This document shows positions 9,108 to 17,409 of a DNA stretch of 20,452 nt, in pieces. The stretch lies in NCBI GenBank assembly GCA_003427395.1, contig BFEA01000379.1:533263-553714 (forward strand), in the 5' to 3' direction. Position 1 is the first letter of the stretch. Every line of letters starts with the position of its first letter. The stretch is from Chara braunii. Taxonomy: Eukaryota > Streptophyta > Charophyceae > Charales > Characeae. Made by a program: the position numbers and the translations under genes. The notes under the pieces are model-generated. The model saw only the letters and a program-made list of their open reading frames with translations, was not told the origin of the DNA and did not search any database.

Positions 9108-9865
9108 AAAGAACCAATGTCGACATCCTATCTGGCGCTCTGCGCCCAGACTACAAATGGCAGATCCTATCTAGCCTATCTACAATGTCGCTGGTGACGT
9201 CAACAGCTCCCCGAAGTACGAGCAGATCTCGGCCAATGCCGTTCGCCTCAAGCACCAGGTATGTCTCGCGTATCACTCACAACCTCGATCCCCCACTCAC
9301 AGATGCCACGTGCACCCAAGGACCACCATGCGCCCCATCCAGCTATGCAGCGCAGCTCGTCTATGGCTGCCTGCCTCTCCCTGCTCACCCGTGAGCGCGT
9401 GAGCCTGGCCAGCATTTAGCGCAGCAGCACTTGCGCAACATGCAGCCAGTGCCCGAATGAGGAATGCGGGGGCAGGCACTTTCCTGAATGGAAGTGGCCT
9501 GTCTGCTGCGTGCGACCTGGCTATACCGGGCCCCGGCCCAGAAGCTTCCGGTAGGCCCTGGGAGGTTGAGCCCCAGTCTGAACGAATCAGGCCCAAGGCC
9601 TGTGACAGTTACCCGTGTCCAACTACCTGCAGCCTGAGTTGGGTCCTTGTTGCGTATTTCACCCAGGGCCCTGACTCAGATGCATTTGATAAAGGTAGCC
9701 AGGGCCTGGGCGCTTTCAACCAACTGGCGCTGTGCAACTGCCTGAATTTCTTCAGTAGCATGGAGACCCCAAAATAGGCCTTGGTCGGGCCTGCCTTCAT
9801 GTAGAGGGGCCTACTGTACTGAAAAGAGGGCCCAGTAGGGCTTATCGAGGCCTTGAGCCTCGCAC
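9108..9865 (+). mobile_element. GC-rich dispersed repeat, copy 3
   Basis: Same orientation as copy 2 and opposite to copy 1, with the full block order from AAGAACCAATGTCGACATCC to GGGCCTGCCTTCA. Its 5' end is closest to copy 1. The 3' boundary is uncertain. Confidence 0.7.
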
Positions 9866-9913
9866 TAGTCTTTTGCCCATATTGTGCCTCTTGTACTGTA
9901 TCACAACATATTA

Positions 9914-10207
9914 TGGGGATAATTGGCGGAAAGCGCCCAAGCGGAGGCCTTTTTTGTGAAGGGCGCCCAAACTTTTATGGCTTGGTGACAAGCCCCCACG
10001 GCCAACACGCGCCGTCAGATGCAAAAATCTGGCGACCGAGATCGGGTCCCGACCGCTGGGCCCCTTCCTATCGGAATCGTCAACCTGGCGCTGTACCTGC
10101 GCCAGATTCATTTTTCAGTACTAGGCGCTTTTTGCCCAACAGCAAAAGGTTGGGGCACGTTTTACCGCAAAGGTTTCCACGTGGGCGCTTTCCACAAATT
10201 ATCCCCA
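9914..10207. mobile_element. Foldback element, copy 2, with probable 8-bp TSD
   Basis: The ends TGGGGATAATTGGCGGAAAG and, in complement, TGGGGATAATTTGTGGAAAG are inverted repeats, matching the arms of the element at 4053-4380. The flanks ACATATTA (9906-9913) and ACATATGA (10208-10215) agree at 7 of 8 bases, suggesting an 8-bp duplication as made by hAT-like transposases. No transposase is encoded. Confidence 0.75.
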
Positions 10208-10441
10208 ACATATGATTGGATGAGTTTAGATTGTGTTTTGATTCTTCCCTCATCTTCCACAGTCTTATCTGTGCTCTACCTACTCTTTGTTTTGCAGTTA
10301 TGCCTTAAAGTAGTTTACAAAGCGTTCAAGTAAGGATTCAATCTCTCTATCAACTTCTTATCTACCAAACTAACGTCGGATTGCGAGTCAGTCCTTGTTG
10401 GTATGCAAACATATCTATGCAGTCCACACTTACCAATCCAC

Positions 10442-10790
10442 GAGTAACTGCCATTTCGTCAAAATGACATTTTTTATTTTTTAAACGGAATTGAAACTGA
10501 GTTTTTTCAAGTTCTTTGGCCTCGTCTAAATTTGCAGCTCTTGAGGGTCCGGCATTTTTAAAACGCTGGACTGGACCTAGCTTGAGACGAGATACATTCA
10601 GGCGGTCCCCCCTGGATGTATCTGGTCTCAAGCTTAGTTTGATGCATCTAGGGGGTCCGACGTTTTAAAAACGCTGGACCCTTAGGAGCAACAAAATTTA
10701 GACGAGTTTTTTACCAAAAAAGTTGAAAAAACTCGGTTTCAATTTTGTTCAAAAAATAAAAAATCCATTTTGACGAAATCGTAGTTGAGT
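10442..10790. mobile_element. 349-bp long-hairpin element
   Basis: Left blocks ATTTCGTCAAAATG, the ATTTTTTATTTTTT run, CTCGTCTAAATTT and TTTAAAACGCTGGAC reappear in complement and reverse order on the right. The centre is also paired: AGCTTGAGAC...GATACAT with ATGTATC...GTCTCAAGCT. The element is thus almost one continuous hairpin with a small loop near 10605. A stray end (TTTTGACGAAATCGCTAT) lies at 10942-10960. No ORF is supported. Confidence 0.82.
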
Positions 10791-11179
10791 ATAGTCTGGG
10801 AGTCATACACAACCTCTCCTCTTTCTTGATTAGTGCGGTCGCATGTTCTTTCCATCTCACGCCCACTGCACATGACATCGCTTTGTCTCTCCTCTTTCTT
10901 GATTAGTATAGTCACTACAGTGACTGTCCCTAAAATGTCTGTTTTGACGAAATCGCTATTATTTTATCTTACCAAAGTTACTGTAGTGTCCGCACCAAGG
11001 TGAAATTCATGAGTAGACTCACGCTATACATTGTGTTAGAACGTAGAATGGCTGGATGGGGTGTAGTATGTTCCACTAATTTAAGCAGTAATCTTTGTCC
11101 CCTGGGCTACGTAATTACTCGGTTACGTAACAGAGAGAGCATGGTCGTTCTGACGTCATATTAAGTTGTGTAACACTCC
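10791..11179. other. Intron segment, no gene; 21-bp direct repeat
   Basis: CTCTCCTCTTTCTTGATTAG plus T occurs exactly at 10814-10834 and 10887-10907, 73 bp apart. A palindrome AGTCACTACAGTGACT follows. No coding sequence. Confidence 0.65.
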
Positions 11180-11475
11180 GTACGACGTATGGGGGGTTTG
11201 TCGTATGGTCGTACGTACGGCCGTATGAACGGCCGTACGGCCGTACGTATAGCCCCGTACGAAAAAAAAAAAAAAAAAAAAAAGTTTTTTTTTAATCTCA
11301 AATTTGGTAACGAATTTCAATATGACCCTGAGGCAAAAGTGTTTCAGTTTATTTTTTCCTATAACATCGTTTTTTTTCAGATTTGTTTGAATTTTTTTTT
11401 AAAACTTTTTTTCCGTACGTACGGCCCGTACGACTACATGAGCCCGTACGTACGGTCCGTATTCGTACGGGGGTC
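11180..11475. mobile_element. CGTACG-rich palindromic element
   Basis: Dense CGTACG/CGGCCGTACG palindromes at 11180-11261 and again at 11412-11472 flank an AT-rich core. The core begins with a 22-A run (11262-11283) and ends in T-runs, so arms and core edges pair. The ORF across it is driven by these repeats. I treat it as a foldback or inverted satellite unit. Confidence 0.65.
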
Positions 11476-11680
11476 TACACAGATATTAAGTATCATACAC
11501 TTCTTCCAATGCCTATGGATCAAGAGATTCGCTAAGACTTTACGTAGTCTACATGAGTACATGACTTTCCATAACAGTGATGATAACACGCTACTAGGCT
11601 GAGTGACATATGTAAGATACTACTAGTGGCTTGATGGGTCGACATTGTGAGATTCATCTGGTTCTTCCGAGTTCTCTGCC

Positions 11681-11936
11681 TCAAGAGTCTTTAGATGATT
11701 CGCATTCCTCCTCATCTTCCTCCTTTGCTACGGATTCTGATTCCTCTCCATGTTCTTCTTCGTGGCATCTACCCGGCGCCTGATCACCACCATCGCCATA
11801 TTCTTGCATGTCAGACGATTCAAAAATGAAGACAACCAACCCAACAACTTTCCTCAGGAGTAAGGACTACCCTCGCTTGCAGCACACTTTTATACTTCAG
11901 TCCATGTTTTGCACACAATTGCTTTATGTCTCCCAT
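11681..11936 (-). pseudogene. Unidentified coding remnant, frameshifted
   Basis: On the minus strand, a 38-codon frame from ATG 11936 reads MGDIKQLCAKHGLKYKSVLQ and on to a stop at 11820-11822. A second frame overlaps it and runs to a stop at 11681-11683, with a strongly acidic tail (HEEEHGEESES...EEDEEECESSKDS). Together they look like the C-terminal part of a protein broken by a frameshift. The first part faintly resembles a SAP-type DNA-binding motif, but this is weak. It may belong to the adjacent LINE's neighbourhood or to another element. I do not recognise the protein. Confidence 0.3.
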
Positions 11937-12043
11937 CTGCAAACTACTTAGTAATCTGCAGAGGTAGCTTCTTCACACCGCTCGGCTATGGCTGAATGAT
12001 TTCCACTAATTCTGCCTTGGCTTCATAGAGGCCAAAGACCACC

Positions 12044-13478
12044 TCAGAGTCTTGTCTTTCCAATAAGCAGTGAGCACCTTTCACGCCAGATAACCATGAG
12101 GACCGCCAACCTGATATGTTTGAACAGGTTGCACTGAAAGGGTGACCATGCTGGGGGAATATTCTTGTGCTTTCCTAGTAAAATAAGAGCAACTCCCAGT
12201 GGAACACCTCGCCCGTGAGCATTTGCGACATCACATTCCACCATTGTCATACTTTTTTTTTCATTGGGCAGTCGAGGAGGCAGACTGCCCAATGGCAAGA
12301 TCCTCCCTTCGTGGTTGGGTGTCAGGTCCACAGTGGGCACAAATGGGGGATAGGACTCCCCTCTGCTCCAAGTTTGATCTCGCTGTTAACCAATCTAGTG
12401 TCGGGAGGCATCGATGGGTTATTTGTCATTGGAGGACTCTATGGGAGGTGGGCATGATGTGAGCGTACATAGTCCATGGGATGTAGAGCAGGTTGAGCTG
12501 GGACACCAAGGAATCTCTTTTCCACCTGCTCTTAACTACCGTCGTGGAGGGGTGGAGGACATGAGCCCACTTGTAACCTTTTTTAACAGAGTACTGTCAT
12601 ATCGGGGTGGGGTTACGGCTGTTCCATTCCCATTCTTGCGGATCAAAAGGTAGGTCACCGATCAGGGTGGACATCTCATAGGAATAGTAACCTGTGTCTT
12701 TGGATCCCACGACTCTGATTCTGATCAATTCGAAATCTGGGACTGAGCAGTCCAAAAGTTGGTTTCTTTTCAAGGAGGTCCACCTTGCCCCCGACACGTC
12801 CGGTTTGTATGCGTGTCGCTTCACCCCTTCATGCGTGATGTGTGACACTCTGAAGATGGTCATGGGGATCGGGTTAGTTGAAGCCCGTATGACCCAATCA
12901 AGGGCGCACAACCCCGGACCTTTTTGCAAAGTAGTTACCCACGGGGGAGGGACAGTCGTTTGTAACTGTTGCAACTTGCCTTGGCTCCCTTTGATGTACT
13001 TTAGGATGTGACGCAACTGTTGGGTCGACTTCCATGATCTTGTATGGCAGTCCCATAAATCTTTAATAGTGAAGATTCCGTTCCGCACCCGTGTTAGCCA
13101 GTGAGAATTCGCAGTCAGGGAGAAAGGCTTCCCGTTGTTGTCACAGACGAACGGGTTCCCGAACATTAGTTGTCTCCATATTTTCTGCCACTTGAGCGGA
13201 GGGGACTTTTTGGCTGACCCCATGCTCCTCCACAGTTCCAGCATTGATGGTCACAGAGGGTCATTTTTTATGTCCCATCTTGTGTTATTTCTGCTTGTGT
13301 CGTCCATCTTATGGCGCGGGGGATTCGGAACAGACCAGTCCGTAATGGTTAGCCAACTGAGTGGATGAACTGGATGGTTAGGGTGAGACGGAGGGGCCAA
13401 GTGCGCTAGTTGTATGTGAGTTAGTGGCAGCCACTGTACGTCATTAGCTAACAGGAGGCATATGATCACTTTAAACAT
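12044..13478 (-). pseudogene. LINE ORF2 C-terminal region, broken
   Basis: The frame from 13478 through 13244 to 12597 continues that of the reverse transcriptase, with a stop near 13248-13253. It contains KWQKIWRQLMFGNPFVCDNN and WEWNSRNPTP. After a further frameshift, 12340-12044 encodes LAVLMVIWRERCSLLIG, a pattern common at the end of plant LINE ORF2. The matching segment in the neighbouring copy is RRAVIWAIWWRRCTLEMEG. Confidence 0.75.
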
Positions 13479-13520
13479 TAAGGCTATGAGATGTTTAAGG
13501 CTATGATCTCGTCCCCCGCG

Positions 13521-14853
13521 TCAAGGATGCCTAATCCTCCCACCTCCTCCCACCTTTTTTGGTTGTGTAACATATTTCCATGCGACTCTTCTAATACATC
13601 GGGTGAGCTCATGGTCGTTTCTCCAGAGGTACACTGCTAATGTTGCCCGTAGGTTTGTAAGTTTCTTCACCGGGATCTCCCAGAAAGTCGTCTTGTACCA
13701 AATAGTAGACAAGACTGCGTTGTTTATTATCAGAGCCCTGCACACGAGTGATGTGTGCAATCCGTCCCATTTGGCCATTCTTTGCAAGGCCGTTTGAACA
13801 AGGACTTGACCATGGTTGGCTGGGAGGGCCAGCGGTGTCAAACGAACGTCCAGGATCCTTATTGCCTCCTCCCTTTGTTGCCAACTGACCGGGGGGTCTT
13901 GCGGGGGTTGGGAGTCTTGTGGGGACAACCACCAGCCCTCTGCCTTTGTCCCCCAGTTAACCCTCATGTCTGCCGCTACTTCAAAAAGTTGAATTATGTC
14001 AGTGAGCGCCTTTAGTGAGGTCGAGGAGACCCTGATGAAACCCACGAGGTCGTCAGCAAATAGTGACATCACCGGTACGAGGTGCCAAGGCAGTTCGGGA
14101 ATATCAATACGCTCTATATCCGGGTTGGATCAGATCATTGCACCCAAGGCTTCCATCACTAATTCAAACAAGAGAGGAGCTATCGGGTCACCTTGTCTCA
14201 CCGACCTCTGGAGGACAAAAGGGGAAGATAGGTGTTCGTTGACCATAATGTTTGTTTCTGCGGACCTGTGCACGGTGGACACCCACGCCCGGAAGGAGTC
14301 TCCGAAGTTCATTTTCTGCAGACATTAATCGATGAAGTGTCAGTCGACATGGTCATAAGCTTTCCTGAAATCTATGAACAAAATGGCTGCTTCCTTCTCG
14401 TGTTGCCTAGCGTATTTAATTGTTTCATTCACCAACAGCATATTGTCCTGAATATTTCTTTGTGGCACGAATCCAGTCTGATCCTGGCAGATCATATGAT
14501 ACATATACGGACGATTATTTGGATACAATTTTGTACGGCAGGGGAAGGAGCGTGATAGGCCTATAATTTTTGACATCCTTCTTGTCCCTTTTTTTGTACA
14601 GTAATGTAGTGACCCCTCGGCTAATCATGTCTCCAAAGGTCCTTTCTGTCCAAACTGTTTGTACATATGTTGTGAGGTAGTCTTGGAAGACTGTCCAGTT
14701 TTGTAACCAGAATTCCTTTGGAAATGAGTCAATACCAGGGGTCTTCTCGTCTTCCATTCCCTTTAGGGCATTTAGTAATTCATCCGCTGACAAAGGTGTT
14801 TCCAACGATTCCTGTTGGGATGTTGAGAGCATCGCTGGGAGATGCTGAAGCAT
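13521..14853 (-). pseudogene. LINE reverse transcriptase domain, broken
   Basis: KNYRPITLLPLPYK opens the domain near 14535. After a frameshift come QTGFVPQRN, FIDFRKAYDHVD (catalytic Asp at 14370-14372), RQGDPIAPLLF (about 14180-14198) and FADD (14049-14060). The catalytic aspartates survive. Stops interrupt the frame: TGA at 14340-14342, where relatives carry Trp; a TAA shortly after; and TGA at 14130-14132. From 14576 to 12597 the same frame is used with only local shifts, one near 13540 around KKVGG. Confidence 0.9.
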
Positions 14854-15491
14854 CTTTTGTCTTACATGTGTCAGGCGGTCAGCGCCCCATTGTCCTGATT
14901 CTGAAGCGTATAGTCTTTTATAATATCGGGCGACATAGTCTACTATAGTACTATGGCATATGCATTATTTGCCTCTAGTAGGGATGGGTCGAAGGGATGG
15001 CGGAGTGACGACACCGTTGCTTGTCTAGCTCTTACCCTAGACTTCCTAAAAAAGGTTTTTGCCATTGTCCCTTCCGTGTCCTGTTTTCGTATGCGTGCCT
15101 GCACCCGCCAGACTTCAGCCTGTTCATCCAGATAACTTTGCAAATGCTCCCTTGCGGTCTGCAGCTTATGGTGCATTGTATCATCTAAGGGATGTGACTG
15201 CAGTTTGCTGTCCTAGGCTTCCATTTCTTTTAAGAGGCTATCCATCACCTGTTTGCGGATGCGCGCATGATTTATGGAGAATTTCCGCACTCGGTCTCTC
15301 AGTTTTGCCAACCCCTCGTTAAACCATGCGACCACTGAGTGGGCTAACTCCAACTGCGTTTTCCAGTATTGCCAAAATTCCTGAACCAGGGTTTTCAAGG
15401 CTGATAGTTTAAGGAGCGATGCATTGAATTTATAAAAGTTTGGTCCTTTTACGATTGGTGAGTGGAAGGAGAGACCCAGTGCTATTCCCCG

Positions 15492-16255
15492 GTGGTCAAA
15501 AGACTTCCATGCTTTGAATGGCATAATTTCGGCCACTGTCAATGCCCCTAGTATCAGTTCCTCGGAGACGAGGCACAAATCTATCCTCGAATTAGACCGG
15601 CCCGCCGCCCCTTTAGACCGGACGTAAGTGTACGCCCTTTTGGAAGTTTTGGTAGGGTGCAAACCGTGCAGTATTCGGTAAGAGTCCTTCAGTTGCAGGG
15701 TGGCCATGAAAGTAGCCAACATATCTATATTTAGGGCCCACCTGTCCTGAGACTGGCTCTGGCCATGTGGGTGGATGACCTCCTGTCCAACAATAGATCA
15801 GGTGTTATGTTAAAGTCACCTGCAATGATGATGGGGTGGCCTACAGGGATCTCTTGGTAGAGCTGATGTAAAAAGTCCGCTCTTTCTAGTGGGTCATTTG
15901 GACATACACACTTACTCTAAGAACCAGATCGTCACCCAGCATGCTTTCACATACACCCACCACCCCTTTTGATGATCGCACTCATGCGTCAGCGGGATCA
16001 ATCGTGATGATGGCGTAATCAAAATCGCCACCCCTGCGGAGGTCACAGATTGTGCCGACGTCGTAGGGCCATATCCACTTCTCTTTGGCTTTGTGGGCAT
16101 GCGTGTGGGTATGTTGAGTCTCCTGTATGCAGATTGCATCTGGCCATATGTCCTACCCCTCCGTTTTCAGCATTCTCCAGATGGCATCTTTCTTTTCCGC
16201 GGAGGCCTGAGCCGATCCGTTTCAGGTTGAGTGCTCTGATGTCCAAGTCCGCCTG
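15492..16255 (-). pseudogene. LINE endonuclease domain, broken
   Basis: The N-terminal IRALNLKRIGSGLRG segment (about 16200-16250) is followed by DAICIQET (QET at 16117-16125), AGDFN (GDFN at 15809-15820), SRIDLCLVS (15579-15590 for SRID) and a final FDHRGI (DH at 15492-15497). These are the ordered motifs of the exonuclease-endonuclease-phosphatase fold that nicks target DNA in non-LTR retrotransposons. At least two frameshifts separate them. Confidence 0.88.
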
Positions 16256-16264
16256 AAGTAAGTG

Positions 16265-17400
16265 TTTTTTTTTTTTTTCCTTCTTTTTTTTTACAACAAC
16301 ACCCCCTGCAGTGCTAGTGCTACTGGTAAGAGCAGGCAGCATTGGCACCAAGGGAGAGGCTCCATCTATTGATGGGGAGCATCACCTGCAGGAAAACGGG
16401 TCCAGCGTCCCTTATACACAAAACGGGCCCTGCTGGAAAGAACTGAGGAAGACACCTGCCAGCATTGATTACTCTGTCCTCCAGAGGATTGACTGTGGAG
16501 GTTGTTGGGAACAGGAAAAACCTCTTCGCCCTGTATCAGGCGCCAAATACCTGTTGTTGAAAGACTAGTTCCTCCCTCTCCCAAAAGACTTTACCACCCC
16601 ATCCCCCACTATCAATCCCTCTGTTCCACTCGATGTCAGCTGTCACAGGCTTTTTTTCACTCAGAATCCTACCCTAATTTTTACATATCATTGCTAAAAC
16701 ATCCACCATTTTTACCAAAAACTATCCTCTGGTCCTCCTGGTGCAATCCGCCTCTGCTCTGCTTCTATTTTCCAAAAACCCTGTCTTTTTCCATTCTAGG
16801 CTCCTTAGCCCGTAGCCCCCCCATACCATTCCATTTCAACCAGAGCTAAGGGAGGGGGTGGGAAGAGATTCAGAAAGTCTGAGAGGGGCAGGAGTGGGAT
16901 AGAGGGGTCAATCTGGGTCCAATCCTGAAAGCATAGGTGGTAGTCCCTTTCCCCTTCCTAAACGTCTTCCCCCCCTTTCTCCCCGCCCTTCCATATGACC
17001 TTAGCGATCCAAACCCCCTATCCCCCACCCAGCCAGTCTTTACAGAACCTCTCGATGAGTTGTCTAATTTCTCGTTTAGAGTGTAGGTATGTGATTTTTT
17101 CTTTGAATCTTTCCCATTGAATGGAGATGTCCTCCTGTATTTTTCCTTAATTGAGTTGATGGACTCAGTTCCATCCCGGCACACCCCTTCCATTTCGAGT
17201 GTGCATCGTCTCCACCAGATGGCCCAGATAACCGCCCTGCGGCCTATTTTAAACATATTTTCTTCAAAAGGGGTGGCTTGATCTGGAGCCCACGCCTCAC
17301 AGAGGAGCGCTCTCCAGTCCCATGCCCAAGGTTGTGAGGACCTGGTGCCCAATTGTCTCCATATTCTGACTCTCTTCTTGGTGGTTTCTTTAATTTTGTT
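16265..17400 (-). mobile_element. 5'-truncated LINE copy with 3' UTR and poly-A
   Basis: On the minus strand it begins near 17400 inside ORF2 (KKRVRIWRQLGT, then RRAVIWAIWWRRC). A one-base shift in an A-run (about 17145) moves the frame to IQEDISIQWERFKEKITYL and a TAG stop at 17018-17020. A 3' UTR of about 720 bp follows and ends in an interrupted poly-A (16265-16292). Segment 16358-16410 (GGCTCCATCTATTG..., + strand) matches 19223-19278. Its poly-A abuts the 5' edge of the larger LINE, giving a head-to-tail pair. Confidence 0.85.
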
Positions 17401-17409
17401 GGCTTCCAG

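Larger units (their letters stand above)
12044..16264 (-). mobile_element. LINE (non-LTR retrotransposon), nearly full ORF2, decayed
   Basis: Read on the minus strand, this holds in order an apurinic-type endonuclease, a coiled linker, a reverse transcriptase and a C-terminal region with an IWRERC motif. The order is that of plant L1-type ORF2. Frameshifts and in-frame stops run throughout, so the copy is dead. Its 5' edge abuts the poly-A of the next LINE copy at 16265. No ORF1 was recognised, and the 3' end below 12044 was not resolved. Confidence 0.9.
1393..17409 (+). other. PPO intron, 16,017 bp, phase 0
   Basis: The donor is CAG|GTGAGT at 1393 and the acceptor is TTCCAG|TCG ending at 17409. 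Both cut between codons. The junction restores the expected PPO order: a FFGG segment, then SGSVES and the CuB HxxxH motif. No PPO segment is missing, so no further exon is needed. If the intron is not removed, the frame reads about 47 more codons, rich in Lys, to a stop at 1531-1533. That product would lack CuB. The content is almost wholly mobile elements and simple repeats, listed separately. Confidence 0.88.

Noticed and set aside
11189-11602. 137-aa frame across the CGTACG block
   Set aside because: Built from palindromic repeats and poly-A/T; no domain.
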